64,000 nucleotides of DNA from Conus ventricosus (GCA_018398815.1 CM031621.1:1388806-1452805); one strand, 5' to 3'; shown: positions 11,905-24,536, counted from the stretch's first letter. Program-made: numbers and translations. The notes: generated from the letters alone by a model not told the origin.

Positions 11905-12762
11905 TTAATTTAATCCAGTTATTATTTTTATCATACTCTCCGTCAAAACCTGTTCAGTATAATAAAACCCTATGAGGCCTAAATGTGTAAGATTAATCCA
12001 ATTCAGTTCTTTAAGATTGTTTCTATTTAAGTCAACATTGATTTTGTTGCTTGTTGTTATGACCTTAATATCCTCACCATTGTGAAGAACGACGATGGTA
12101 ACTTTAAGACGTTTAACGTCTAAGTTTTGCCAGCTAATATTAATTCCTTTTATAAGGACGTCACTAACGCCCACAACCCCATCCCTCTCCACATCTTTAA
12201 AGACAGAAATTTCAAATATCATTGTGAACGTGTCTCCTAATTTCCTATGTGGAAAGAACTGTAATTTTGTAGAAGCTTCCTTTAAAACCGTTTCTCTTCT
12301 GTGGAGAATGTACTGTTTTTTCCCATACGGCGTTATTTCAATCTCTTTCCGACTATTGTCCTCTGGCATAAGACTTACATGTAAAGGGCCAGAGTTGAAT
12401 GCTTTTCTGAAACTTTTTTGACGGCTAAAAAATGTAAATGGGCTTATGAATTCAAATTTTATTTCCCATTCTAAATATGGTTCTAAGTGCCATTTGCTGT
12501 CAGGTTTTCGAACTATTTTATATTCATACTGGCCAGCATTATTTGCTTCTACATTGCGTAGTTGTTCTAGTTTAGGAAACCTTTTGCTGTCACCAACTCT
12601 TTGCGTTTATAATCACCATCTTTAGTGTACTCAAAACCATACAAAGCGCCTATCTCACCGTTCTATTCAAAGTCCGCAACGTCTGCAAGGTCTTTTAATT
12701 CTAAGGTTATACACCTTACAGGCGCCAATGTAACTCCTGGTTCTTCTGGCCCCCGCGACATT
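11905..12762 (-). pseudogene. Element protein of unknown function, broken in two places
   Basis: One gene starting at ATG 12762 (MSRGPEEPGVTLAPVRC) and ending at 11905, interrupted by an in-frame TAG at about 12665 and a frameshift near 12600. The C-terminal 154 codons (11905-12369) are open. The encoded protein would be about 285 aa, beta-rich in appearance, with no motif I recognise. Its position beside the ATPase and capsid-like genes suggests a structural or morphogenesis role, but that is only context. The 16-bp spacing to the ATPase start suggests co-transcription. Confidence 0.6.
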
Positions 12763-12780
12763 ATTTTTTAGAACAACTAA

Positions 12781-13469
12781 TTATTTTATTTCTAAAACAA
12801 TGTGTAGGTTATCACATTTCACGACTTTCCCTGTTTTGTCTGCAATTTTTATATTAAATGATCCGACCCTTCCACAAACTAATCTTTTAAACTGTAAATT
12901 AGGGAATTGTATAATTTCATAATCGCAATATGCAGCTTTCCCTGATGGAAGAGCTCTTAAAACAGTTGAGGGCCTTCCATCATATAAGTTTTCATCAGTG
13001 CTCAGCTCGTCCAAATGAACATAGAGTAATGAATGCAATGCAAGATCGAGCGGATTTTCCCCCTCATAGTAGTTTTGTTTGGTGTAACTCTAAATCTATG
13101 ATTGTCAGCTGCAAAGCCTAACATTTTAGCTAGCTCTTTATCAAAATAGTAACCTACTTCTTCTTCAGGCTTGAATGTTAACATTGTTTTCAGATTCGCA
13201 TTGTTAAGTTTGAGAGTAATGTCGAAGTTACTCATTGCTTCTTTTAGTGAGCAAAACCCGTAATAACCATCAGGTATTGTTAACTGGCTAACTTTGGTCC
13301 CTGTTTTATCAATTTTTTGAATCTTATTATTCTTCTTCGATTCACTTATATTAAACCATACAACTTTGTACAATATTTCATGAAGCGCGACCATTCTGCT
13401 TCCGCAATTGTTATCAATAGCATGTTCTAAAAACGAAGGACGGTCTTGAGTTGTTATTGTTACAAACAT
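12781..13469 (-). pseudogene. Probable minor capsid (penton-like) protein, frameshifted
   Basis: Starts MFVTITTQDRPSFLEHA at 13469. A frameshift near 13010-13040 moves the reading frame, and the second part (12781-13038) contains YVHLDELSTDENLYDG. About 230 residues in all. The pattern of an N-terminal asymmetric strand region followed by a Y-V-x-L/C-D segment resembles the minor capsid/penton-like proteins encoded by animal Polinton/adintovirus elements. That assignment is from remembered family character and is tentative. It is divergent to the plus-strand capsid-like gene, with only about 20 bp between the two starts. Confidence 0.5.
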
Positions 13470-13487
13470 TTTTTAAACGAAATAAAA

Positions 13488-14260
13488 ATGAGCGCATTTA
13501 AATATACTGATGCAAAATATTCTGTTGGGCCGCACTACAATCTTAAAAATATAACAACTGACACCCTTGTCATTTCTGTGACCCAGACTGACACTTTTCA
13601 TAAAAAGGTGAGTACTCCATTAAACAGATATCTTAACCTCCTATTAAAAAAGACTACATCGCGAAAGTGTGGTTCAGTCATCCGATGCAGTTTTATCAGA
13701 ACCAGTTAAACTTTGCTGTGTTTTGTGCATCAACTGGGTGTGGAGTGTCATATGCTGATCACTTAAATCATCCTGATCTTTTGGTGAGGTCAGTGTACAG
13801 ATTTCATTTTTATTACACCTTCAGGCGTATTTTGACTGAACTGCAAGCACCATTACCAAATGACAAACCGTTTAATCCATTTAGCAACAGAATAGACATG
13901 AAGGCTTTTGAAAGGATCTGTAACGAATTCAATATTAATGTTAAGACAGACTTTAGACAAAAGTTGGACCGCAATCATGGCTTAGGCACCCCTTATTTTT
14001 GGGGCGTGCACAGAAAGTATAACTATGACTGGCATCCTCCTTACACATCTTTCTCTTCAGGCAAAACTGTTAACCTAGGGCCCATAGAGCAAGAGCAAAA
14101 AAACGGGCGGGGGAACAAAATTTTTTTTTTAACTCCTAAGGGCCTAACAAAGCGGGAAATTTGAATGAAAAAAGGGACTCCGTTCGTACTTATGTTTGGT
14201 TTTTTGCAGGTTCGCAAGCACAAACGAGATCGAGCATAATGATCCTTTACTGGTTTTGAC
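13488..14260 (+). pseudogene. Probable major capsid-like protein of the element, damaged
   Basis: Begins ATG 13488 (MSAFKYTDAKYSVGPHY). A frameshift in the A-run near 13650 leads into a second open stretch containing WFSHPMQFYQNQLNFAVF and FHFYYTFRRILTEL. After about 14100 the sequence becomes corrupted, but a fragment reading SVRTYVWFFAGSQAQTRS is still visible near 14185-14240. I associate these segments with the large structural (capsid) protein of animal Polinton-like elements. The association is by recollection of family sequences and gene neighbourhood, not a search. The full gene should be much longer, and its 3' part is lost in the low-quality stretch. Confidence 0.5.
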
Positions 14261-17200
14261 GCACAAAAACAATATTAGCAAATTTAGGGGACCCCTTTTA
14301 ATTCTACGTTGTTTTACCTTCAAGTTTTAAAAAGGTATCAAAAAGTTTTACTTTTACGCAAGATCGAAAGTAGACTTTTTGTTGGAAACTGGTTTATAAA
14401 GGGCTGCCTTCTGTTCTTAGACTCCAAAATTGGGAAAACAATAAAAAATTTTCAATAATAAAATTCCTTGTGGAAGGCAATAAACAGAAAGTCGGAAAAA
14501 AACGAAAATAAATTCTGACCCCTTTTTTTTATTGCAAGCATTTAAACAAAAAAAAGTCGCCCCCCCAAGAAAAAAAGTATCCAACCCCGGGGCCCCAAAC
14601 CCCAAAGCCGTTAAAGACCCAGGGAAGAAACCGAAGCCAAAAAAATAATAAAAATGAATTTGAAAATGGACGGGGGGGGGGTTGTATTAACTGGCCAAAG
14701 GTTTTCTTGGTCTTTATCTTACTAAAAAATTAAAACCCCTATTAAAAAAAAACTAACGTCCAAAAGTGCTGGCCAAAAAACCCAACTACTTTGCCTGCAG
14801 TAGCCCAAAAGCCAGCTAACAATCCCCCCTAATATCCCCTGGAAAAGGGCGCCCAGGCTTTACTGGAAAATTTTTTTAATAAACCCGAAAGATGATCAAG
14901 CTGTTTTTGTACCCATGATTTATCAGGCGGGGATTTGGGGGGGGTGGCCCGGGGGAGGCACTGGGCTTTGACCCCCCGCCCCCCTGTAATAGCCATTTTC
15001 CCCGTGTACTTTTTGCAAATCCCAAAGGGCCCTTTATACGCTTGCCCAATGTGTTTCCTTTCCTCTTAAAAAGGTTCTTATTTCCCTTTTGGGTAGTGTT
15101 GTGTTTCATATAAAATTTTTTTTTTGGGTTGTTTCTCTTATTTGATTCAATTGGTTCATTTAAATTTTTCTTGGTTAGTATACGCCGCTTTTTTCTTTCT
15201 GTCTTTCTTGTTTAAGCTTTTTAGTCTTTGGGTTATTTTTTTCTTTAACACCAGACCCTAAGTTGGCGTCTCCGCCCCAACGAGTTTTTTTTTCTCTTTT
15301 TAATCCTCATTTTTTTAAACTAGTTTTTTCTAAATTGTTTGTTTAAATTTGTTTTCTGATGTTCTTAAAAAGCCCCTAAATTTTTCGGGGGATGGGAGGT
15401 CGTGTATTGTTTTTTAAATTTTGTTTCTTCGGGAAAAACTGGTTTCGGGTTCTAAATTTAAATTTTTAATTTGCCTGCCCGGTTTTATTTAAAAATTGAA
15501 GTTCCCTGTTTTGCATTTTGGGTTTTTGTTGGGGTTCCTGTAGTGTTTTTTTGAAGTTTTAGCAACAGCCTCCCCATTAAATTTTTGGGTTTTTGGAATG
15601 CCAAGGGGGATTTTTTTTCGGCCCAACCCCCCCCCCTGTTTTTCCCCCCCCCCCTAAATTTATCAGGGCCTTAAAAAAATTTGTGGGTTCGTTTTGGTTG
15701 TAAGCTTTAACACGTTTTTCCTTGGTCGTTTCCTTAAAAAAAAAATGGCCCTTTTCTCGTTCAAAATCATTAGGGGGCTAAAAAATTGGGGTTTCAAGGC
15801 CCCAAATTTTTGGTACCAAAGATTTTAAATTTACTTTCTGTTAATTCCCCTTTGCCTGAGGGGGAGCGATGCTGGGATCAAAGGGGTTTATTTCATCATT
15901 TTCGTCTCCCGGATCAAAATTTAAAAATTTTTCTTCTTTAAAGCCTGCCATTTTTTCTTAAAAAAAATAACTTTTTATTTTTTTTTATAAAAATGTCACA
16001 AGCTTTTGGTTTAATTCTTGGGCCCCCTTTGAGACTGGGAAAAAGCCCCCTTTGGGGTGAAGGGAAATAAACGGAATTTTTTCTGTTCCAAATAATCCCT
16101 CTCTATTTAGGGAGAGCCGATGTCAAAAATTTTCCCGGGCCTAGGAGCAGATGAAATGATTGGCCCGGGTTGCGCAATTACTTTCAAAAAAGAAACTCGA
16201 ATCAGGAAAAAGCCCAAAAAGGGACGGGTTTTTAAGAAAACGGGGGGGGCCCAAACGTTAAAAAAAATTTCTATAAAAATTTAGGGGCAAGAAAAAATTT
16301 TCTTTACACAAATGCAGCTTTTTTTTAAAACTTTCTTTATCTATGGTTTAAACCCGGGGAAAGAAAAGGGGTGATCTTGGGGGTTTCAAGGAATGATAAT
16401 AAGGGAAACACTTTAAAAAACAGAATAGGCGCTGGGAAAAGGGTTTAAAAAAACGGTTAAAAAATATTTTAGCTGTAAATTTTTTTGGGATGGAAAAACG
16501 CTTTTCTTTTTCCCTTGATTTTGAGTTTTTAAAAGCGCCCGGCCTTTCTTTCAAAAGGGCATTTTAAAAACAGATTGCATATTAACTAAAATTTTTAAAG
16601 AATTCAAACGTGTTATAGATCATCAAGGGAAAAAAAGAAAGTTCAGCATTTTTGGCATCTCGTTGAGTTTGAGTTGTTAGGGAACCTAAATTTTGCAAGG
16701 TGATTGAGCAACCCAAAATCAGTCAAAAATTTGCAATTATTTCGAAAAAAGGGGATTTCATACCAAAAAATTTCCCGAGCAAAAGGGGCCCACCCCTATT
16801 TGGAAAATTTTAGTTTTTGTGTCGGGAGCAAAATCGCCCTTTTAAAAGGGATTTTTTGCCCGTGTGAAAAGAAGAAAACCTTTTGAAAAGGAAGTGAAAA
16901 ATTTATTAAAACCTAAAAAAAACGAAAAGTTTCAATGTTCGTTTTAGGGTTTTGGTTTCCCAACCAAAAACTTCGTAGGGGCTTTGACCTTATCAGCATT
17001 TGACGAATTTAAAAAAATTGTTTTTGGGGGGGGAGGGTTGAAGTCCAAAAGTGACCTTGTGTCAAAGATCTACCCCTTCACAAAGTTTGACTCGTGATTT
17101 TTTAACAAAAAAAACGGCTTATGGATTGGGCCCAAGGTCGACAGAGGATAAACGTTTCTGGAAATGGGCCCGAACGGTTTTTAAAAAGTAAAAAAACATT

Positions 17201-18550
17201 CAATTGAAAAAAGAAAAAAGAAAAGGTGTTTAAACTTTTAAAGCACATTTTTTTTTTTAAAATATGATGGGGCAGCTGAATAATTTAAAATAAAAAAAGA
17301 TTAAAAGATATCGTTAAAAATTATTTTTTTTTTTTTTAAAAAAAACAAAGTTTTGTTCAGGTTTTTTTTCCAAATGTGCCTACAGCGCGGAGTGCCAAAA
17401 GGAAGGGGTAGAGGAAAACTCTGTGCTATAGAAAACCCCCGACATAAAAAAACCCTTTTGTTAACAAAAATTACGGCCCAAAAAAAAGGGGAAACCCAAA
17501 AAAAATTTGAGCAAGACCTTTCCCAAAATTTAAACAAAACCAAAGGAAAGGTTTTTTTGCGCCTTTAATGCTGTTAATATGTTAATATGGAGCATCGACT
17601 TTTAGTTTCTCTTTCGGGGGAAAAAAGGTAGGTCTCTTGCAACAGGGGTAGGGCACCCCCACTTTACCCCTTTGGGGGGGGTTTTTTCTTTAACTCTTGG
17701 CCTTTTTTTATTAGTGTAAATGCTGCTAGCAAAAAATTAAAAAAAAAAACTCCAAAAAAAACAGCTTTGGTTCAATAATAACAGTAAACTTAGTTCCTTT
17801 TAAATGACAATAAAAAAAAGGGGGCTAGTTGACCTTTTTAAAAATTTAGGTTTAAGAATTTTTAAACGTTTTCAGGCCCATTTTGATGACTTTAAAAAAA
17901 CAAAAATTTTACTTCAAAAAAAGGCGAGGGAAGTTTTTCTCAACAAACCCGGACAAAGGAAAATAAAAAAGGGGAAAGTTTAAAAAAAATAAAAGGACAT
18001 TAAACTTGTTCTAAACAGCTGCTTAAAAACCCAAAAAAGGGGTTTTTATTTAAATTTTTGGTTCAAAGCATAAAAAAAACCCTTTATATTGATTCTGATT
18101 AAGCGACTTTGGGGGGGGACGAAAAATTTGAGTCGATGTCGTTGTATTTTTTTTAATTTAAATAAAAAAATTTCGTTAGAAAAGCAACTTAAAATGGGGT
18201 AAGTATATGAAGGAAACCCCAAAGAATTGTTTGAGGAAAGCTTTTAGGGGAGCGTTTTTTCAAAAGCTTTTAAAAGATATTAAACTGAAGTCATTGATCC
18301 AGCCCAAAAGTAAAGGGAGTGTTTTTACATGCAATTTTTCAAGTTCCAGGTAAACTAAAAATTGACCAAACCCGTTAAAGTATTTTTAGCTGTTTTAATC
18401 GAATTATAACAATAAATGGGAAAAAAATCTAGAAGTTTTGGGTCCCCGGGCTAAACAGAAGGGCTATTTTTTTCCATAATGACTTAACCCCCGGTTGGGG
18501 GGACCAAATGCTTTCACAGTTTGATGTGGCCGCTTTAAGGGGCCAAAGAG
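14100..18550. other. Low-quality sequence inside the Polinton-like element
   Basis: For about 4.4 kb the sequence changes character abruptly. There are runs of G, C, A and T of 6-10 bases, compressed words such as CCCAAA and TTTGGGG, and no open frame over about 85 codons, although scattered fragments look like former coding DNA. The change is abrupt at about 14.1 kb and ends near 18.5 kb, where readable polymerase sequence resumes. I read this as uncorrected base-calling error rather than biology. Confidence 0.7.
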
Positions 18551-18589
18551 GGCTCTGGTTGGTTTTAGAGGGCGAGTCTTAGAGATCAG

Positions 18590-21242
18590 ATTAAAACAGG
18601 CTAAGTATGAGCCGATTGTAGGCAAGGCTTACATTTCACTACCTCCAGCATTAGTCGCAAAAGAGCAGTTCTAAACATAAAGAATACAGACAACAAATGT
18701 TTTATGTGGTGTGTTCTTGCAAGGCTGCATTACGTCCGCAAAAACGCAGAGAAAGTCTTCAACTATGAACCTTACATTAATGATCTTAACTTTAGCGAAT
18801 ATCCTTTCCGTTAGTGTAGATCAAATTGATCAGTTTGAAGAACAAAACAACCCAATAACTGTTAATGTATACACATGGTCTGAGAAAACTAATCTACAGC
18901 CCATCAGAGTGTCCAAAAAAAGTCCATCGATTGGTGCACCAGACACAATCATGTTGACTTACTGCTGATGTCTTTGCCAACTGGTTGTCTCAACATTACA
19001 CATTGATACGCACAATGAGTAGACTAATGCAGCATACTTCAAAAAATGGGCACAAACAAGAATTCTGTAGAAATGTTTAACAAGAATTCCATCCGTTCAA
19101 GCCGCGCTTGAACATATAAAACATTGTGATAGCCCAGTTGGCTGTAAGACAGAACTAATTACGCCCCCACCTGGATCTAAAGTTGTTTTAAGAACTGGAA
19201 ACGGCTGCAAACAAGTCCTACGTTGTTTACGCAGACTTCGAGTCGCTTATTGTTCCTTATGAGGGCCAACCCCACAGAAACTTCGAAAACGCCTTAATTA
19301 GTAATCATCAGATTTGTTCATTTGCCTTCATCATTGTCAGGTCGGATGGCGTCCATTCAAAGCCAGAATTATATAGAGGACCAGATGCTGCAAAATGCTT
19401 CTTAAAACGCATGCAGCAAGTGCGTAATGCCTGTTCTAATAATCTAAACTTATCTGAAATCATAATGACGCCTGAAGACCAACAACAGTATGACTCAGCC
19501 ACACATTGCTGATTTGTGGTTTAGAACTAACGCCCAAGAGTGTAAATCCAACAGGTGGCCTTGGTGGCCAGCGGGTAAGAGACCATGATCACATTAGCGA
19601 AAGTTCAGAGGAGCAGCACACAGTAAATGCAATCTTCAACTAAAGTTTGATCCAGCGAAGTGGAAGCTGCCCATCTTCTTCACAACTTGCGAGGTTACGA
19701 CTCTCATCTTATAATGCAAGCAGTAACCGACGCTTTCAGGTAACATGCATTGCACAGTCATCGGAAAAGTACATGTGTTTCACTTAAATAACATGTCTTT
19801 TTATGACTCTATGCAGCACATGATGGAGTTCATTAGAGTCACTAGCCATGTCCTTAAAGTCCTGCCCATAACGGAAGAATATTTTGACCCAACTCTTGTT
19901 AGAAAGGGCGGTTTACCCTTATGAGTACATGAACAGTTGGAAGGTTTGACGAAGACACACTTCCTCCTAAAGGCGCGTTCTTTTCTAGTCTTAGAGGAAA
20001 GGATATTAGTGATTCTGATTACCAGCATGCTCAAGATGCGTGGCAGAAGTTAGAGTGTTAAAACGATGGAGACTATCATGATGCATACTTGAGGCGATGT
20101 ATGTTGTTGGCGGACGTCTTTGAAAATTACAGAAAGACCTGCAGAAACATTATAGCCTGGATCCTGCGCATTACATTTCTGCGCCTGGGATGAGCTGGAC
20201 GCTTTCTTAAAGTTTACTGGAGTAAAGATTGATTTATTGTCTGACCTACCAAGATTTAGATGATTGAAAACGGATTGCGCGGAGGAATTAGTATGGCGTC
20301 GCATCATTACTGTAAAGCAAACAACAAATACTTGGACAGACTATGATCCAGTAAAAGGTCTAACTATCTCATGTATTTAGATGCAAACAATCTGTATGGA
20401 TGGGCTATGGCGCAATCACTTCCATTACGTAACTTTAAAATGCACACAGACGGCGATCCAAAAAATATTCAAGAGCATTAAATTGTTGAGCAGTTTGACG
20501 CCAGATCAACAGCGCGGTTTCATTCTAGAAGTTGACTTAGAATATCCTCAGGAACTCCATGACCTGCATAATGACTATCCATTAGCAGCAGAAAGTCTAA
20601 AGATGGCAAAAACAGAGCCGCCTAAACTTGTGCCTAATCTTCGCGGCAAAAAAAATTATGTCTGTCATTACAGACTTCTACAATTTTATTTAAGACATGT
20701 TTAAAGCTAATAGTAGTTCATCGTATAATTGCTTTTGATCAAGAACAGTTCATGAAACCATACATAATGAAGAACACTGATCTCAGAACTAAATCCACAG
20801 ATGCTTCAGAAAAAGACTTTTTCAAGCTGATGAACAACAAGCTGTTTTGGAAAGACTATGGAGAATCCGCACAAGCGTAAAGAGTTTAGATTGGTCACCA
20901 GAGAGAACGAAGCAATTAAGCTAACTTCAAAACCTAATTATCAGGACTTTAGAAGATTTCATGATCAGCTTTTTGGCATAATGATGAAGAAAACGAAATC
21001 AAATTGGACAAACCTGTATTTATTGGTTTACTGTTTTAGAATTATCAAAGCTTTTGATGTTAGAATTTCTTTATGACTACTTTAAACCCTTGTATCCTGA
21101 GTCCAGAGTACTTTACACAGATACAGACAGTTTTGTTATAGATATCCCTACTGAAGATATCTATAAAGACAAAGGAATAGAAAAAGGGAAAGGGCATGCG
21201 GATGGCACACATCTGATTACCCCAAAGATTTTTTCCCGCTTT
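18590..21242 (+). pseudogene. Protein-primed family B DNA polymerase (Polinton pPolB), multiply frameshifted
   Basis: Read across three frames, this stretch carries a pPolB in the right order. An N-terminal segment includes NTDNKCFMWCVLARLH (about 18690). The exonuclease I motif is YADFESLIVPYE (19226-19260) and exonuclease II is HNLRGYDSHLIMQ (19681-19720). Polymerase motif A is LDANNLYGWAM (about 20376-20410). A VDLEYPQELHDLHNDYPLA block lies at 20530-20590, a GKTMEN-type motif B region near 20850, and motif C is YTDTDSF (21114-21134), followed by the N gap. The family replicates linear, protein-capped element DNA. There are at least eight frame changes plus stops, and the 3' end is missing. 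Together with the ATPase and capsid genes it defines a Polinton/adintovirus-like element. I see no integrase or protease gene. Confidence 0.85.
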
Positions 21243-22242
21243 NNNNNNNNNNNNNNNNNNNNNNNNNNNNNNNNNNNNNNNNNNNNNNNNNNNNNNNNNN
21301 NNNNNNNNNNNNNNNNNNNNNNNNNNNNNNNNNNNNNNNNNNNNNNNNNNNNNNNNNNNNNNNNNNNNNNNNNNNNNNNNNNNNNNNNNNNNNNNNNNNN
21401 NNNNNNNNNNNNNNNNNNNNNNNNNNNNNNNNNNNNNNNNNNNNNNNNNNNNNNNNNNNNNNNNNNNNNNNNNNNNNNNNNNNNNNNNNNNNNNNNNNNN
21501 NNNNNNNNNNNNNNNNNNNNNNNNNNNNNNNNNNNNNNNNNNNNNNNNNNNNNNNNNNNNNNNNNNNNNNNNNNNNNNNNNNNNNNNNNNNNNNNNNNNN
21601 NNNNNNNNNNNNNNNNNNNNNNNNNNNNNNNNNNNNNNNNNNNNNNNNNNNNNNNNNNNNNNNNNNNNNNNNNNNNNNNNNNNNNNNNNNNNNNNNNNNN
21701 NNNNNNNNNNNNNNNNNNNNNNNNNNNNNNNNNNNNNNNNNNNNNNNNNNNNNNNNNNNNNNNNNNNNNNNNNNNNNNNNNNNNNNNNNNNNNNNNNNNN
21801 NNNNNNNNNNNNNNNNNNNNNNNNNNNNNNNNNNNNNNNNNNNNNNNNNNNNNNNNNNNNNNNNNNNNNNNNNNNNNNNNNNNNNNNNNNNNNNNNNNNN
21901 NNNNNNNNNNNNNNNNNNNNNNNNNNNNNNNNNNNNNNNNNNNNNNNNNNNNNNNNNNNNNNNNNNNNNNNNNNNNNNNNNNNNNNNNNNNNNNNNNNNN
22001 NNNNNNNNNNNNNNNNNNNNNNNNNNNNNNNNNNNNNNNNNNNNNNNNNNNNNNNNNNNNNNNNNNNNNNNNNNNNNNNNNNNNNNNNNNNNNNNNNNNN
22101 NNNNNNNNNNNNNNNNNNNNNNNNNNNNNNNNNNNNNNNNNNNNNNNNNNNNNNNNNNNNNNNNNNNNNNNNNNNNNNNNNNNNNNNNNNNNNNNNNNNN
22201 NNNNNNNNNNNNNNNNNNNNNNNNNNNNNNNNNNNNNNNNNN
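21243..22242. other. Scaffold gap (exactly 1000 N)
   Basis: A round-number N run marking a contig join of unknown true length. It truncates the polymerase gene and separates the two copies of the duplicated exon 5-6 segment. Confidence 1.
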
Positions 22243-23250
22243 ATAAGATTTTAGCACTTAAGTTTTAAATGATCTATTTTCCAGAGTAACTTTCGCTGTT
22301 CCTCCAAAAAAAAAAAAAAAGAGAGAAAATGAAAAGAAAACTTGTGAATCATAAGAATAATAAACATCACTAAACCAGCATAATTTTGTATGTTAGCAGA
22401 ATTTACTTACAGACACTGGTGCAGTACTTGTCCAAGGAATGTATTCAGCATTATCCAGCAGCAGCAGGTGTCCAGATGTTCACACACTGAGCAGATACAA
22501 AATTGAAGAAGCCCACTAACAACAACAAAAAAAAATTCAACAGGTGTCCAAATAATCTTTACAACACAGATTTCCAAGAACAGTGTTCTTGTAGCCTACA
22601 CAATCACATTCATGAAGTAGTCCATACAGCACTTATTAACACAAAACCTTGCAGCAAGTGTCCAAGCCCAGATGCTCAGCAAGGTATCCTGGATGTCTAT
22701 ACATTCATATGTCCAATGTAGCATACACAGCTCGTAAGTCTTTGAAGCATGTGTCCTCTTATACCTACTTAAAAAACTTTCTGATGGTGCTCTGAACACA
22801 AGCCTTCCTTTTCAGGAGCATCCCCCTATGTTCATCTGCAGTGGGATCTGGATCTGCAGCTGGTGCTGGACATGGGTACTAGCCACTGGCTGGTGGTTAG
22901 TAGGTAGAGCGATGTCACGTCTCTGGGCTGGTGGCTCAACTGTGGATGTTGGACTGGCCTGTTCTGTACGGCTGGCAATGACATCTGGCTGGTTATCAAT
23001 GGCTGGAAATGGAACAGAGTCTGCAATGTGCGTTTGTGGCTTGACTCTTGGCCGCACACTGGCCTTTCGTCTCACCTGACCTCTGCACCTGACTGTGATG
23101 CCTTTTGATTGCTTGACCAGTCTTTTTCATAGCCACAAACGGCATCGTGCTCAAAGATTAGAATGAAGTGCAGCAGATTCAGACTAGACCTAGGTCGACG
23201 GGATCGTCGCGATATGAAGACGAATGAACACACTCTGTAGGCTATCGTGA
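22243..23250. other. Unassigned DNA right of the gap
   Basis: AT-rich DNA with an A15 run at 22304-22318 and several GGTGTCCA/AAGTGTCCA words (22465-22670), then a GC-richer stretch. A minus-strand open stretch at 22812-23075 and another at 23072-23299 show no domain I recognise. The right end of the Polinton-like element should be near here, but no match to the 11155-11241 inverted repeat is present. Confidence 0.5.
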
Positions 23251-23427
23251 ATGTGGCGCAAATCGGAAGACAAGTTCTGCAACAACTTGGACGGCACATG
23301 CGAGTTGTTCATAGAATGCAGCTTAACCGAAAACTACCCCCAAAGGGAAATCGACCGCGACGCATGCCGATGTCCGGATTTCTGTACAAACGGCCATACG
23401 AAATCCGGATTCCAGATGTGTGGTTTC
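23251..23427 (+). CDS. Possible small cysteine-rich ORF or exon
   Basis: Immediately after a stop codon, ATG 23251 opens a frame that contains seven cysteines in about 55 codons (FCNNLDGTCELF, DACRCPDFCTNG, QMCGF) before running into the 46-bp minisatellite. The spacing looks like a small disulfide domain rather than random translation. There is no signal peptide, and only a possible acceptor (CGGAAG at about 23265) lies upstream. It could be an exon of a different gene, carried in with the minisatellite, or chance. Confidence 0.3.
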
Positions 23428-23439
23428 ACCCCTGCATAT

Positions 23440-24069
23440 ATGCACAGATCTAGCGTGCACTGTATACATGCAGGCCTCTCCCTCCCTCTTCCTCCCCTAT
23501 ACCCACTGTATATTTGCAGGCCTCTCCCTCCCTCTCCCTCCCCTAAAACCCACTGTATATATGCAGGCCTCTCCCTCCCTCTCCCTCCCTATACCCACTG
23601 TATATATGCAGGCCTCTCCCTCCCTCTCCCTCCCCTATACCCACTGTATATATGCAGGCCTCTCCTCCCTCTCCCTCCCCTATACCACTGTATAATGCAG
23701 GCCTCTCCCTCCCTCTCCCTCCCCTATACCCACTGTATATATGCAGGCCTCTCCCTCCCTCTCCCTCCCCTATACCCACTGTATATATGCACCCCTCTCC
23801 CTCCCCTATACCCATGTATATATGCGGCCTCTCCCTCCCTCTCCCTCCCCTATACCCACTGTATATATGCACCCCTCTCCCTCCCTCTTCCTCCCTATAC
23901 CCACTGTATATATGCAGGCCTCTCCCTCCCTCTTCCTCCCCTATACCACTTATATATGCAGGCCTCTCCTCCCTCTCCCTCCCTATACCCACTGTATATT
24001 TGCAGGCCTCTCCCTCCCTCCCCTATACCCACTGTATACTTTGCAGGCCTCTCCCTCCCTCTCCCTCTT
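23440..24069. repeat. 46-bp minisatellite, segment left of the LINE insertion
   Basis: About 14 units of the CTATACCCACTGTATATATG family, mostly the GCAGGCCTC variant that matches the exon 6 junction most closely. It is separated from the main array by a LINE 3' end inserted at about 24070-24536. Confidence 0.95.
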
Positions 24070-24536
24070 TGCATAAACATTTTATGTCTCAGTAGTTAAA
24101 TTATTCGATTACAATGATTAGTGTCCATTCGCTACGTCTTCTGTGAACCATACTTTGGATAAATCGTCTCAACATAAAACCTACTCCGTTAAAATCGCTC
24201 ATCCCCACTCCCACTCTGTCTACCATCCCTTTTCTCCTCCCCTACCTCCCTTTCTCTCTTCCCACCCTCCTCTGACCTCTCTCTCTCTGTAGTTTTTGTT
24301 TGTTTGTTTGCTTGTAAGTTTCCTTTTGTTTTACCATCCCCCATCTCATTAGTGCTTTTATGAGCAGTTTGCTTATCATTGTAGAATTAGATTATCATGT
24401 TGCTATGTTGAATTGTCTGTATGAATGATATGTGCTGAAATAATGTATGCATGACAAGGACAGATTGTAAGACTAGGCTTTGGCCTAAAATCTTCATCCT
24501 TTGGTATTAAAGATCAATCAATCAATCAATCATCAA
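24070..24536 (+). mobile_element. 5'-truncated LINE 3' end with (TCAA)n tail
   Basis: A 467-bp non-repetitive block ending GGTATTAAAGATCAATCAAT and an ATCA microsatellite tail, the usual form of a non-LTR retrotransposon 3' end with a short-repeat tail. It interrupts the 46-bp minisatellite, which resumes in register afterwards (CTCCCTC before, TCCCTCCCC after). The target duplication is hidden by the repeat. No reverse-transcriptase coding sequence remains, so this is a typical 5' truncation. Confidence 0.65.
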
